Assembly: GCA_004557075.1 (NCBI GenBank)
Contig: SFEX01000002.1
Span: 28,146 to 92,145 of the forward strand
Length of the DNA: 64,000 nucleotides
Reading direction: 5' to 3'
From: Clostridiales bacterium
GTDB taxonomy: Bacteria > Bacillota > Clostridia > Oscillospirales > Oscillospiraceae
The position numbers were made by a program, and so were the translations under genes. Of this stretch, positions 23,914 to 33,135 are shown one piece after another. Positions within the stretch are counted from its first letter, which is position 1; each line of letters begins with the position of its first letter. The notes beneath the pieces were generated by a model. The model had not been told where the DNA came from. It saw only the letters and a program-made list of their open reading frames with translations, and did not search any database.

Positions 23914-24645
23914 ATGCCGAGATTTTTCATGCTTGGAACGAACGAATTTGGCGGAACAGCGATAATACGCGGCAGGGACGCCGAGCACATAAAGGTTCTG
24001 CGGCTTCGTCCGGGCGAGGATATGACTATCTGCGACGGCAAGGGCACGGATTATAAGTGCCGTCTTATCCGCTCCGATAAGGACGAGGCGGAGGCGGAGA
24101 TAATCGAGGTCCTGCCTTGCCCTGCCGAGCCGACGGTCGCGGTGCGCGTTCTGTGCGGTCTGCCCAAGGGCGATAAGACAGATTATATTATTCAAAAGTC
24201 CGTCGAGGCGGGAGCCTCGGAGATAATGTTTTTCAATTCCGAGCGCGTTATCCAGCGCACTGACGGCGTTACAAAGAAGCTCGAGCGCTGGAACAGAATA
24301 TCCGAGGAGGCCGCAAAGCAGTCGGGCCGTGGTATAATACCCGAGGTGCGCTGGCTCGGCGGCTTTGTCGATGCGCTAAACGCCGCAAAGCAGACGGAGA
24401 AAGCGCTTTTCATGTACGAAGCGGGGGAGAGGGAGAGCTTTTCCTCTGCCCTTGCAAACGCAAAGAATTTAAAGTCAGCCGCGATAATAACAGGCCCCGA
24501 GGGAGGCTTCGAGCGCTGCGAGGCGGATATGGCGCGCGCCTGCGGCATGCATGTGTGCTCCATGGGCAAGCGCATTTTGCGGTGTGAGACTGCGCCGATA
24601 GTCGCTCTGACGGCACTGATGTACGAAAGTGGAAATTTGGAATGA
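23914..24645 (+). CDS. rsmE: 16S rRNA (uracil-1498-N3)-methyltransferase
   Basis: 243 aa from the ATG at 23914 (GAGGTG 6 bases upstream, giving the standard MPRFF start; an earlier in-frame ATG has no site). RsmE methylates U1498 of 16S rRNA using SAM, a SPOUT enzyme with a trefoil knot. An N-terminal PUA-like domain (HIKVLRLRPGEDMTICDGKG) precedes the SPOUT core with KGDKTDYIIQKSVEAG, IITGPEGGFE and the C-terminal LGKRILR-like segment (MGKRILRCETAPIVALTALMYE) that forms the knot. First gene of a unit that continues into the MATE gene with a 4-base overlap. Confidence 0.96.
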   Translation: MPRFFMLGTNEFGGTAIIRGRDAEHIKVLRLRPGEDMTICDGKGTDYKCRLIRSDKDEAEAEIIEVLPCPAEPTVAVRVLCGLPKGDKTDYIIQKSVEAGASEIMFFNSERVIQRTDGVTKKLERWNRISEEAAKQSGRGIIPEVRWLGGFVDALNAAKQTEKALFMYEAGERESFSSALANAKNLKSAAIITGPEGGFERCEADMARACGMHVCSMGKRILRCETAPIVALTALMYESGNLE

Positions 24646-25952
24646 AATCGAGAAGCAAAAATCTTGTTAAATATGTCGTACCGACGATACTGAGCAGCGT
24701 AAGCTATTTTCTGTTCACTATAATCGACGGTATATTCGTCGGGCAGGGCGTCGGAACGGATGCTTTGGGCGCTGTTAATATCGCCTTCCCGTTTGTGATG
24801 GTCGTGTGCGCAACGTTCATGCTCACCACCATCGGCGGCGTTACCGTGGTCGCGATACGCCTCGGTCGCGGCGACGAAAAGGGTGCGAATCAGGCGTTTA
24901 TGCATTCGCTGTCGGCAACGGCGCTGGTGGCGCTGGTGCTGTGCCTTGCGGGAACGCTGCTTACCCCGCTGCTGTGCAGGCTTCTCGGCGCGAACGAGAC
25001 GTTTTACAGTTACGTCTACGACTACATATTCTGGTACTCGGTGTTTATAATCCCCTCCGGCTTTGCAAGCGCCATGCACGGCTTCTGTCGCAACGACGGC
25101 TCGCCGATTTTGGTGTCGGCAGCGGTTATCTCCGGCGCGCTGTGCAATATTTTCGGCGACTGGTATCTCATATTCCCGATGGGCATGGGATTAAAGGGCG
25201 CGGCTATCGCCACAGGCATTTCCCAGACCATCAGCCTGCTGATAGTGCTGCCGCACTTTATGCTTAAAAAGGGAAAGCTGCGCGTTGGCGGCTTCAAGCC
25301 CGATTCGGCGCTTTACAGGAAAATTGCCGTTCGCGGCCTTCCGGAGTTTATTTCCCAGCTCGCCACGCCGACGGCTATAATCGCAACAAACTATGTCCTT
25401 CTTGCGAAGATCGGCAATATCGGCGTGAATGCATTTTCCATCATCGGCTATGTGGCGTCGTTCTCGGTCGCAATATTCTTCGGCACCGCCGAGGGCTTGC
25501 AGCCGCTGTTCGGCAGATGCTACGGCGAGAAAAACGAGACTGATCTGAAGTATTACTTCCGCTCGGGACTGATAATAAACTTCGTAGGCAGTGTGATAAT
25601 CTACATAGTTTTGCTGTTCGCGGGCGGGCCAGTGTGTATGCTGTTTGGTGCGGATCCGGAGACTCTGAAATTCACCGTCGAGAGCATGCCGAAATACGCG
25701 TGGGGCTTTTCGGTAATGGCGCTCAATACGATAATTTCCGCGTATCTTTACTCAACAAAGCGCTCTGTTCAGGCGATAATCATGAACGTCCTGCGCAGCT
25801 TTGTGTTCAACCTTGCGGTCATTATCCTGCTGCCGGAGATTTTCGGCGCGGAGGCGGTTTGGTACACCTTCGGCGTGTACGAGGCCATGGTGCTGGCTGT
25901 CGCCGTGATACTCCTGCGCCGCTCGGAAAAAAACGGCGTCGTGTTCAGGTGA
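24642..25952 (+). CDS. MATE family efflux transporter
   Basis: 436 aa with twelve predicted transmembrane helices in two six-helix halves (first half to about 200, second from about 225). It belongs to the multidrug and toxin extrusion branch found in Firmicutes (FVGQGVGTDALGAVNIAFPF; GTAEGLQPLFGRCYGEKNE). Expected to be a Na+- or H+-coupled exporter of cationic compounds; the substrate is not shown. ATG overlaps the rsmE stop (ATGA). It is followed 7 bases later by a small XRE regulator, which may control this operon. Confidence 0.93.
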   Translation: MKSRSKNLVKYVVPTILSSVSYFLFTIIDGIFVGQGVGTDALGAVNIAFPFVMVVCATFMLTTIGGVTVVAIRLGRGDEKGANQAFMHSLSATALVALVLCLAGTLLTPLLCRLLGANETFYSYVYDYIFWYSVFIIPSGFASAMHGFCRNDGSPILVSAAVISGALCNIFGDWYLIFPMGMGLKGAAIATGISQTISLLIVLPHFMLKKGKLRVGGFKPDSALYRKIAVRGLPEFISQLATPTAIIATNYVLLAKIGNIGVNAFSIIGYVASFSVAIFFGTAEGLQPLFGRCYGEKNETDLKYYFRSGLIINFVGSVIIYIVLLFAGGPVCMLFGADPETLKFTVESMPKYAWGFSVMALNTIISAYLYSTKRSVQAIIMNVLRSFVFNLAVIILLPEIFGAEAVWYTFGVYEAMVLAVAVILLRRSEKNGVVFR

Positions 25953-25959
25953 GCGGGCT

Positions 25960-26202
25960 ATGGAAACGATTAACGCGGTCAAAAACAGGATACTTCAGCT
26001 CTGCGGGCAGCGTAATATAAGCATTAATAAGCTTGCCACGATGTGCGCCCTGCCGCCGTCGAGCATAAAGAACATCCTGTACGGCAAAAGCCAGAACCCG
26101 AAGCTGCTGACGATAAAAATGATCTGCGACGGGCTGGATATCACACTCTCCGAATTTTTCTCGACACCGGAGTTTGATAATTTGGAGCAGGAAATAAAAT
26201 AG
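25960..26202 (+). CDS. Small XRE-family DNA-binding protein (first of pair)
   Basis: 80 aa, almost entirely one helix-turn-helix domain: NISINKLATMCALPPSSIKNILYGKSQNPKLLTIKMICDGLDITLSEFF. Only a short tail follows, so no effector domain. It lies 7 bases after the MATE gene in the same direction, making it a candidate local regulator of the rsmE-MATE unit. Distinct in sequence from the second XRE protein 43 bases downstream. Confidence 0.9.
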   Translation: METINAVKNRILQLCGQRNISINKLATMCALPPSSIKNILYGKSQNPKLLTIKMICDGLDITLSEFFSTPEFDNLEQEIK

Positions 26203-26244
26203 TAGAACTCACAATATAAAGTTAATGCCAAGGGAGGGAGTGCG

Positions 26245-26451
26245 ATGCGGCTAAAATATCTACGCGAAAAGCGCGGGATATCGCAGCTAAAGCTGGCGAT
26301 GGATCTTGACATGAACCAAAACAGCATAAGCCGCTATGAAACGGGCACGAGAGAAGTGGACTACAAGTCGCTTATTAAATTTGCTGACTATTTCAATGTC
26401 TCCATCGACTATCTCCTCGAGAGGACGGACAATCCAAATATAAATTATTGA
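26245..26451 (+). CDS. Small XRE-family DNA-binding protein (second of pair)
   Basis: 68 aa consisting of a single Cro/CI helix-turn-helix: LREKRGISQLKLAMDLDMNQNSISRYETGTREVDYKSLIKFADYFNVSIDYLLERTD. This is the standard phage-repressor-like minimal fold. GGGAGGGAG precedes its ATG. It ends inside the terminator at 26451, so it is the last gene of the rsmE-MATE-XRE-XRE series. Confidence 0.92.
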   Translation: MRLKYLREKRGISQLKLAMDLDMNQNSISRYETGTREVDYKSLIKFADYFNVSIDYLLERTDNPNINY

Positions 26452-26479
26452 AAAAGCCGCACCCACGGGTGCGGTTTTT
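26451..26479. terminator. Bidirectional terminator
   Basis: AAAAAGCCGCACCC / GGGTGCGGTTTTT with a 2-base loop gap; serves XRE on plus and DUF2804 on minus. Confidence 0.9.
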
Positions 26480-26485
26480 GCGGTA

Positions 26486-27514
26486 TTACCATTTATTTGC
26501 GACTTTTTCGGCGAAGCCGGGGAAGTCTTTTATTTCTATGACCTTGCCGTCGTCGAGGATGGCACGGCCTGTGAACAGGCCGAACACCTGATGCTGATCG
26601 CTCTTTATGAGCAGCACGTCGGAGCAGCTTGAGCGGTCGAGAACAGGCTTGAAATCCATCTCAAACCTGCCGTCGTCTGAAGTAAAGGTCCACGGCTCAA
26701 GGAAAGCCTTTTCATCGCCGGGAATGTTGAACTTCACCTGACTGAGCTTGTGCGCCTTGCCGTTATAAAACAGCATATTTTCGCTGGCGGCGGAGGTGTC
26801 GCCGAAGCCGTAGCCAATGTTCCAGCCGAAGGAAACGCCGTCGACCGCGCCCGATGCCGAGCCCCAGTACCATGTGTTTTTGTATGTCCATACCCCGCGA
26901 CCCCAGTCGAGCACGGCAAAGCTGTCCTCGGGATCAAAAACATAGGTTCTGCCGTCGTATGTGACCTCGCCCTTTGCGCGCATGCAGTTGATTTTCTGGT
27001 TGTAGTAGAAATGACCCGGCTTGTCGAAGGGTGTGGCTATTACCATGCTCTCCTCCGGCTCGTCGCTCAGCTCAACCTTGGCGTACAGTGAGCCGCCGGG
27101 GCCGAACTTTTTCATCTGCGCGATAAGCGTGCGAGTGCCGGAGCCGTCGTTTTTAAAGTATATGTTGTAATTTTTGCCCTCCGCGGAGATATCGCCGATG
27201 GCGCTTGTCTCGGGCAGGGCGCGCTTGCCGAGCGGCATGAAGCACATGGGGCTTTTCGTTATTTCCCAGCCCTCCTCAAAATTGAGCAGGCTTATCGAGT
27301 CAAGACCCATGTAGCCGTTATCGTCGATGGTGAGCGCCAGAGCGAAGCGGCCGTTGTTAATTAGGTAGTAGTCCCACTCCTTAATGCGCATGGGGCTCGC
27401 CTTGATATCAGCCCTCCTGTAAATGGGAAGAAGCTTTTTGGCGTAACCGGGCTCTGCGAGGTTGCCGTTTTTGTCAAGCAGGGGAGCTGCCTTCGTGATC
27501 TCATGCTGTGCCAT
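26486..27514 (-). CDS. DUF2804 family protein
   Basis: 342 aa, no signal or membrane helix. The sequence has the DUF2804 pattern: an N-terminal LLDKNGNLAEPGYAKK, a beta-rich body with IKEWDYYLINNGRFALALTIDDNGY and a central 'SFAVLDWGRGVWTYKNTWYWGSASG' segment with several tryptophans, then IDGVSFG-like VDGVSFGWNIGYGFGD. Similar beta architecture is seen in lipocalin/AttH-like hydroxylating or lipid-binding proteins, but the function of DUF2804 is unknown. GGAG precedes the ATG by 10 bases. Located directly after the DnaC-like gene (4-base gap), probably co-transcribed. Confidence 0.85.
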   Translation of the reverse strand: MAQHEITKAAPLLDKNGNLAEPGYAKKLLPIYRRADIKASPMRIKEWDYYLINNGRFALALTIDDNGYMGLDSISLLNFEEGWEITKSPMCFMPLGKRALPETSAIGDISAEGKNYNIYFKNDGSGTRTLIAQMKKFGPGGSLYAKVELSDEPEESMVIATPFDKPGHFYYNQKINCMRAKGEVTYDGRTYVFDPEDSFAVLDWGRGVWTYKNTWYWGSASGAVDGVSFGWNIGYGFGDTSAASENMLFYNGKAHKLSQVKFNIPGDEKAFLEPWTFTSDDGRFEMDFKPVLDRSSCSDVLLIKSDQHQVFGLFTGRAILDDGKVIEIKDFPGFAEKVANKW

Positions 27515-27518
27515 GCTT

Positions 27519-28490
27519 TCACATCTCCTTTTTCAGTTTTCGTATATCCGTACCGGCGAAGGGGAGACAAGTAAATTCCCCCTCGAGCCGTGAGCATATC
27601 TGCGGAGTGTAGCGCCGCGCAAGCTCTGAATCTGTCAGATTCGTGCTGATGATAGTCTTTTTGCCGTTTACAAGGCGGGTGTTTATCAGCGTGTAAAGCG
27701 CGCTGATGCTGATCTGTGTAAGCATTTCCGTGCCGAGATCGTCAAGTATCATAAGCTCGCACTCGAGCATCCGTTCGACCTTCACGGCGGCCTTTTCGGC
27801 ACTCTCAGCGTCGCGGGCAAATTTTTTCGTCTCAAAGGCTTCGAGAGCGGACGCTGCCGTGTCATAGCACACGGAGTGTCCGTTTTCCGCGACTACCCTT
27901 GCTATACAGGCCGAGAGAAAGGTCTTGCCCAAGCCCGTGCCGCCCTGAAACAGCAGATTCATCGAGCGTTCGGAAAAGCTGTGCGCGTATTCGCGGCAGG
28001 TGTCAAACACGATCGCCATGCCCTTGCCTGCCTCACCGTAGAAGCTCAGGTCAAAGTCCTCGAAGCGCTCGTTTCCGCTGCGCAGCAGAACGCTCAGCTC
28101 GCTTGTAAGCTCGCGGTTATAAAGCTCCTTGAGGCAGGAGCACATATTGCCCTGCACAAAGCCCGTGTCCTTGCACTTAGGGCAGGAGTAAATATCGTCA
28201 AGATAGTCTATGCCGTAGCCGTGCTCTTTGAGAAGCTCGGCCTTTTTAGCCTGAAGCTCAAGGCTCTCGCTCTCAAGCGCCTTTAGCGCCTCGGCAAGAT
28301 CGGGGGCTTTTCTGATGGTAAGCCCGACAAGCTCCGACATCTGGCTGCGCAGACGCAGGTCGATGCGCTCGATCTCCGGTATGCGCGAGTATATCCTGTC
28401 CTGCCGCAGAAAATGCTCCGCGACATTGTCGGCGTGTATGCTTTCAAGCTGCTGTCTGGCCTTTGCCAGTATTTTTCCGTCCAGTGCCAT
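27519..28490 (-). CDS. DnaC/DnaI-type helicase loader ATPase
   Basis: 323 aa. The N-terminal region carries a likely zinc site (CPKCKDTGFVQGNMCSC: CxxC and CxC), as in DnaI. The C-terminal AAA+ domain has Walker A GGTGLGKT, Walker B LMILDDLG, sensor STNLT and arginine-finger-region RRYTPQICSRLEG. These loaders place the replicative helicase DnaB/DnaC on DNA. The DnaD-like gene directly upstream supports that role. The ATG is 3 bases beyond the DnaD stop with a weak site, suggesting translational coupling. Confidence 0.9.
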   Translation of the reverse strand: MALDGKILAKARQQLESIHADNVAEHFLRQDRIYSRIPEIERIDLRLRSQMSELVGLTIRKAPDLAEALKALESESLELQAKKAELLKEHGYGIDYLDDIYSCPKCKDTGFVQGNMCSCLKELYNRELTSELSVLLRSGNERFEDFDLSFYGEAGKGMAIVFDTCREYAHSFSERSMNLLFQGGTGLGKTFLSACIARVVAENGHSVCYDTAASALEAFETKKFARDAESAEKAAVKVERMLECELMILDDLGTEMLTQISISALYTLINTRLVNGKKTIISTNLTDSELARRYTPQICSRLEGEFTCLPFAGTDIRKLKKEM

Positions 28491-28493
28491 ATC

Positions 28494-29417
28494 TTAACCG
28501 TTTTTAACCTTCTCGTAAATTGACCGCAGCCGCTTCAGCTCATCGTCCGAGACCGAGCTGCGATGATTGTTTGCCGCTTTTGCGGAAGCGGGGCGGCTGT
28601 CGCGCTCAGCGATCTCGGACTCCGTGTGGATGCCCTTTTCGTGCCAGCTCAGGAGAATTTTGTTCATATAGCTCCATTTGAGCGCGTTTGTGTTTGTGAC
28701 CGTGCGGTCGTATGCAATGAGTATCGCGTCGTTGTCAAAGCCCATGTCGAGCCACGAAGTTATGTACTTGCCCTCAGTCGGCGTGAGCGCTCTGCCGTGT
28801 ATGCCCATTGCGGCTTTCAGCTCGTTTACCCGGCCTCTGCGCTCGGCTACGCGTTTTATGTATTCATCTGCCTGCTCAAGGGTTAAAATCTCCTTATTGA
28901 CCCACGAATACGCCTCCTTTTCAATGTTGCGCATCGAGGGGAGCCTGCCGGGGCCGTATTTTTCGGCGAAAAGACTTACGCAGTAGGAGATCAGCATGAA
29001 GATGACGTCGGGCGGCAGGGCAAGATAATCATATATCCCGAAAAGAATTTTCAGGTCGGAGGTGGAGAGCGCCCGGCCTAATTTGCGCTGAGCCTCATTG
29101 ACAACGGCCTTGAAGCCGCCGTCGTGCTCGGAGCGTTTGACTATATCCTCGGCGGTGTACTCCGGAAGCTCCTCGGCGGGGGGCAGCTTGTCTTTCACAT
29201 GCGCCTGATGAGCACCGGGAAGCTCCATGCGGCAGAGCTTTTCGTATGCGGCATTTATCTCGGCGGATGTCCGGCACAGCTCCCGCGCAGCGCGGCCCGC
29301 GTCAAAATCACCGTTGCGGCAGAGCCAGATATACAGCAGTGCAACGTCGCCATCGTGGGCGGCAATAAGCCTGTCGGCGGCGCCGGAGGGTATTAAGTTT
29401 TTTTCGGGCTTTTGCAT
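28494..29417 (-). CDS. DnaD-domain replication initiation protein
   Basis: 307 aa from the ATG at 29417 (GGAGAGG seven bases upstream; a longer in-frame start 42 bases earlier lacks a site). An N-terminal winged-helix-like part (DVALLYIWLCRNGDFDAGRAARELC) is followed by two DnaD/DnaB C-terminal-type helical units: LKILFGIYDYLALPPDVIFMLISYC and ITSWLDMGFDNDAILIAYDRTV. The second includes the YxxxIxxxW-like end (WSYMNKILLSWHEKGI) of the DDBH2 domain. Works with the DnaC-like loader encoded next to it at primosome assembly. Confidence 0.9.
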   Translation of the reverse strand: MQKPEKNLIPSGAADRLIAAHDGDVALLYIWLCRNGDFDAGRAARELCRTSAEINAAYEKLCRMELPGAHQAHVKDKLPPAEELPEYTAEDIVKRSEHDGGFKAVVNEAQRKLGRALSTSDLKILFGIYDYLALPPDVIFMLISYCVSLFAEKYGPGRLPSMRNIEKEAYSWVNKEILTLEQADEYIKRVAERRGRVNELKAAMGIHGRALTPTEGKYITSWLDMGFDNDAILIAYDRTVTNTNALKWSYMNKILLSWHEKGIHTESEIAERDSRPASAKAANNHRSSVSDDELKRLRSIYEKVKNG

Positions 29418-29634
29418 ACTTACCTCTCCGCAGGATATCTTTTTCGTTTGTTTACGCATTGTTTACACAGTTTCAGGGCGTATAGAATATTATAATAACG
29501 CCCTATTTCGACTGAGTTTTGCCGATGACGGCGAAATCATTGTACATTAGGGATTATATCATCAATTTTGACTTGTAGCAATAGCATTGTTTGTGGTATA
29601 ATTTCTTATTATATAAAATGCCAGAGGTATGGAT
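29418..29634. promoter_or_regulatory. Divergent promoter region dnaD / U32 gene
   Basis: Plus strand: TTGTAG (29573-29578), 18 bases, extended TGGTATAAT (TATAAT 29597-29602), for the U32-maf-mre unit. Minus strand: a TATAAT within ATTATAATA near 29493 is a likely -10 for the replication genes. Confidence 0.55.
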
Positions 29635-31722
29635 ATGCTCGAATTGCTTTCGCCGGCAGGCTCTCCGGAGGCGGTTATTGCCGCAGTTCAAAACGGCGCC
29701 GACGCCGTATATATGGGACTCGGGAACTTCAATGCCCGCAGATCAGCAAAGAATTTCAGCGACGAGGAATTTGAAAAGGCCGTGCGCTATTGCCGCATAA
29801 GAGGCTGCAAGGTCTATGTGACCATGAACACGCTGGTGGGCGACAGGGAGATGGAAAACGCTCTGAAGCTTGCCCGCAGGGTATCAGACTTGGGCGCCGA
29901 CGCTATACTGGTTCAGGATTTGGGGCTTCTGTCGGTCTTGAGACGGGCGCTGCCGGATATACCGCTGCACGCCAGCACGCAGATGAGCATTCATAATCTT
30001 GCCGGAGCGGAGGCCGCGGCTGAGATGGGGCTTACCCGCGCCGTACTTGCCCGCGAACTGAGCTTTGAGCAAATAAAATTCATTACCGAGCATTCACCGA
30101 TTGAGACGGAGATATTCGTCCACGGCGCGCTGTGCTTCTGCCATTCCGGGCAGTGCTATATGTCCTCGCTCATAGGCCGGCGCAGCGGCAACCGTGGCAT
30201 GTGCGCTCAGCCCTGCCGCATGGAGTATACCATGGGCGGACGCCTTGAGAACAGCCATCCGCTGTCGCTGAAGGACAACTGTCTTGTGGACAGGCTGAGC
30301 GAGATCGAGGACGCGGGAGTTGCCTGCGTCAAGATTGAAGGGCGCATGAAGCGACCGGAATACACCGGCATAGTCACCGGGATATATTCAAAGGTCATCA
30401 AGGAGCACAGAGCGCCGACCGTTGACGAGATGGAGCTGCTTGAGCAGGCATTCTCGCGCGACGGCTTCACGCAGGGCTATTTTAACGGCGATAAAAAGGA
30501 CATGCACGGCATCCGAAGCGAGTCGGACAGGGAAGCGGAACGCATATTTTCCGACGCCCGCAAGGAGTATATCGACAGCGAGATGCGCCGTGTGCCCATA
30601 AAATTCTACGCCGTAGTCAGCGACAAAAAGGCTGTCAGAGCCGCCGCCATTGACGATTTGGGAAACAAGGTCGTGGCTTTCGGCAAGGAACCGGAAAACG
30701 CGATACGCCAGGCCATAAGCGAGGATATGCTAAACGACAGACTCAGCAAAACCGGCGGTACGCCGTATTACTGTGTCGAGGCTCAGAGCAGGGTTCAGGA
30801 TAAGCTGTATCTGTCCGCAGCGGCAATAAACGAGCTGCGCCGCAAGCTTGTGACGGCGATGAACGAAAAGCGCGCGATACCGCCTGAGCGGGCGAGCCTG
30901 CCGATGCCGGAGCCGCCCAAGGGCAGAGCGCCGGCGGCAGACCCCGCCGTCATATATCAGGTGCTCTCGGCAGAGCAGCTTTCCGACGAGCTTGCCGAGC
31001 TGCGCCCGGATTATATATACGTTCCCGCCCAGCTCATGGACGAGAATTTCGATAAGGTGAAGCTCTTTACCGAGCGCGGCACAAAAGCCGTCGCGGTGCT
31101 GCCGCGCGTCATATGCGACGATCAGGTCGAGAGCGTTTTCAAAATTCTCCGCCGTCTGAACGAGCGCGGCATAAGCGAGGCGCTGGTGGGCAATGTCGGG
31201 CACATAAAGCTCGCGCGAAAGGCCGGAATGAAGATAAGAGCCGACTTCGGCATGAATGTGTTCAATTCCTACAGCCTTGAAATGGTGGGCAAGATGAGCT
31301 TCCTGTCGGCGACGGCGTCGTTTGAAATGCGCCTTGCTCAGGTGCGGGACATGGCAAAGACCGTGGACACGGAGCTGATAGTATACGGACGGCTGCCGCT
31401 CATGGTGTCCGACCAGTGCGTGATAAGCCACTGTACCGGCGGCTGCAACTGCCAGAATCAGGTGCAGCTATCCGACCGCATGGGATCTGCTTTCCCCGTG
31501 ATTCGGGAATTTGAGCACCGCAATGTTATATATAACTCCCGCAAGCTGTTCATGGCCGATAAGATGGACGACATCTACGGCGCCGGACTTTGGGGAATAA
31601 GACTGATGTTTACCACCGAGGGCGCAAGGGAATGCGTGCTGGTGGCGAAAAGATATAAGGGCGAGGGCGATTATCAGCCTAATGATCTGACCCGCGGCCT
31701 GTATTACAGAGGCGTTGACTGA
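29635..31722 (+). CDS. Peptidase U32 family protein
   Basis: 695 aa from the ATG at 29635 (AGAGG site; gives the usual MLELLSPAGSPEA start; another ATG lies two codons earlier). A TIM-barrel N-terminal domain holds QNGADAVYMG, KVYVTMNTLVGDREM and the U32 signature region with clustered cysteines (ALCFCHSGQCYMSS, GNRGMCAQPCR). A DUF3656-like middle and a second U32-like half follow (LVGNVGHIKLARKAGMKIRADFGMNVFNS; CTGGCNCQ). The best studied U32 relatives, TrhP and RlhA, hydroxylate tRNA or rRNA and use these cysteines for an Fe-S cluster, so RNA modification is more likely than proteolysis. Leads the maf-mreC-mreD-PBP2 series. Confidence 0.88.
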   Translation: MLELLSPAGSPEAVIAAVQNGADAVYMGLGNFNARRSAKNFSDEEFEKAVRYCRIRGCKVYVTMNTLVGDREMENALKLARRVSDLGADAILVQDLGLLSVLRRALPDIPLHASTQMSIHNLAGAEAAAEMGLTRAVLARELSFEQIKFITEHSPIETEIFVHGALCFCHSGQCYMSSLIGRRSGNRGMCAQPCRMEYTMGGRLENSHPLSLKDNCLVDRLSEIEDAGVACVKIEGRMKRPEYTGIVTGIYSKVIKEHRAPTVDEMELLEQAFSRDGFTQGYFNGDKKDMHGIRSESDREAERIFSDARKEYIDSEMRRVPIKFYAVVSDKKAVRAAAIDDLGNKVVAFGKEPENAIRQAISEDMLNDRLSKTGGTPYYCVEAQSRVQDKLYLSAAAINELRRKLVTAMNEKRAIPPERASLPMPEPPKGRAPAADPAVIYQVLSAEQLSDELAELRPDYIYVPAQLMDENFDKVKLFTERGTKAVAVLPRVICDDQVESVFKILRRLNERGISEALVGNVGHIKLARKAGMKIRADFGMNVFNSYSLEMVGKMSFLSATASFEMRLAQVRDMAKTVDTELIVYGRLPLMVSDQCVISHCTGGCNCQNQVQLSDRMGSAFPVIREFEHRNVIYNSRKLFMADKMDDIYGAGLWGIRLMFTTEGARECVLVAKRYKGEGDYQPNDLTRGLYYRGVD

Positions 31723-31723
31723 T

Positions 31724-32290
31724 ATGGAAATTATACTTGCATCAGGCTCACCGAGACGGCGTGAGCTGCTGAATACTCTGGGACTGAGCTTCACTGTGCA
31801 CCCCGCCAGGGGCGAGGAGATGGCGCCGTTGGGCGCTGGGCCGGAGGAGATCGTAAAGGCGCTCTCGAAGGCCAAGGCCGAGGAGGTAGCACGGGAATTT
31901 CCCGATAAGCTTATAATCGCGGCCGATACGATAGTGTATCTTGACGGCAGAGTGCTCGGTAAGCCTAAGGACGAGGATGACGCGAAGGCAATGCTGTCGA
32001 AGCTCTCAGGCAGGGCGCATGAGGTTTATACCGGCGTCACCGTCATATCGGGCGATAAGACCATTTGCGAGGCCGAGTGCACGAAGGTATTCTTCCGCGA
32101 AGTGTCCGCCGAGGAGATAGATTCGTATGTCGCAAGCGGCGATCCCCTCGACAAGGCGGGAGCTTACGGCATACAGGGCAAGGCGGCGCTTATGGTGGAA
32201 AGACTTGAGGGCGACTATTTCAACGTGATGGGTCTGCCGCTGTGCAGGCTTGGCAAAATGCTGAGGACGATCGGGGTGCGGCTGCTTTGA
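31724..32290 (+). CDS. maf: Maf nucleoside triphosphate pyrophosphatase
   Basis: 188 aa from the ATG at 31724, one base past the U32 stop. It opens with the Maf signature EIILASGSPRRRELL and continues with LIIAADTIVYLDGRVLGKP, SGRAHEVYTGV and the DPLDKAGAYGIQGKAALMVERLEGDYFNVMGLPL segment that closes the active site. Maf house-cleans non-canonical dTTP/UTP analogues and is often next to mre genes. Its stop overlaps the TTG start of mreC. Confidence 0.95.
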   Translation: MEIILASGSPRRRELLNTLGLSFTVHPARGEEMAPLGAGPEEIVKALSKAKAEEVAREFPDKLIIAADTIVYLDGRVLGKPKDEDDAKAMLSKLSGRAHEVYTGVTVISGDKTICEAECTKVFFREVSAEEIDSYVASGDPLDKAGAYGIQGKAALMVERLEGDYFNVMGLPLCRLGKMLRTIGVRLL

Positions 32291-33135
32291 ACATTAAACA
32301 ATATCTGAAGAAAAACGGAATAAAGTTAGGCGTCATTGTGCTTGTCATAGCTCTTGTTGCCGGCGTGGGAGCATATCTGCTCAAAGGCAACGCGGGGCTT
32401 GTGCAGAACCTGAGCGGCACGGTCAAAGCGCCTGTTCAGAGAATGGTAAGCTCTGTTTCCGAGTGGCTTGAGGGCATATACGGCTATCTGTACGAATATG
32501 ACCAGCTTGTCGCGGAGAACGAGCGCCTGCGAGCCGAGCTGACGCAGGCTCAGGAGGAGGCGAGAAACGGCGTTGCGGCCATCGAGGAAAACGAGCGCTT
32601 CCGCAACCTTCTGGAGTTTAAGGAAAAGCACAGCGATATGACCCTTGAATCGGCAAAGGTAGTCGCGTGGACTACCTCCAACTGGTCGCATTCGTTCACG
32701 ATAAGCAAGGGCAAGGGCAATGATATCGCCGTCGGCGACTGCGTTATAACAGAGTACGGCGTTATGGTCGGACAGGTGACGGAGGTCGGCAGCACATGGG
32801 CAACGGTTTGTACGGTTATCGACCTTAACACCAATGTCGGCGCGCTGGTATCCGAAAACGGCGCTTCCGGCCTGCTGGTAGGCGATTTCGCGATGATGCA
32901 GGACGGCTGCGTGAAGCTCAGCTATCTTGCCGACGGCGCGCAGATATTCAGCGGCGACACGGTCATGACCTCCGGCTCCGGCGGAGCCTTCCCGCAGGGG
33001 CTTGTCATAGGCACGATAAAATCGGTCAAGACCGAGGCGGGCGGACAGATCGAGTATGGCATGGTAGAACCCGGCTGCGACCTGACCTCTCTCGTGCAGG
33101 TTTTTGTAGTAAAAGATTTTGAAGTGGTGGAATAA
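32287..33135 (+). CDS. mreC: Rod shape-determining protein MreC
   Basis: 282 aa. TTG start at 32287 overlaps the maf stop (TTTGA) and follows GGGGTG; upstream in-frame codons lie inside maf. Bitopic: cytoplasmic N-terminus, TM helix near residues 12-30, coiled coil about 63-95 (YDQLVAENERLRAELTQAQEEA) and the extracytoplasmic two-barrel beta domain (VVAWTTSNWSHSFTISKGKGNDI, GQVTEVGSTWATVCTVIDLN). Scaffolds the elongation machinery with MreD and the PBP2 encoded next. Confidence 0.95.
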   Translation: MNIKQYLKKNGIKLGVIVLVIALVAGVGAYLLKGNAGLVQNLSGTVKAPVQRMVSSVSEWLEGIYGYLYEYDQLVAENERLRAELTQAQEEARNGVAAIEENERFRNLLEFKEKHSDMTLESAKVVAWTTSNWSHSFTISKGKGNDIAVGDCVITEYGVMVGQVTEVGSTWATVCTVIDLNTNVGALVSENGASGLLVGDFAMMQDGCVKLSYLADGAQIFSGDTVMTSGSGGAFPQGLVIGTIKSVKTEAGGQIEYGMVEPGCDLTSLVQVFVVKDFEVVE

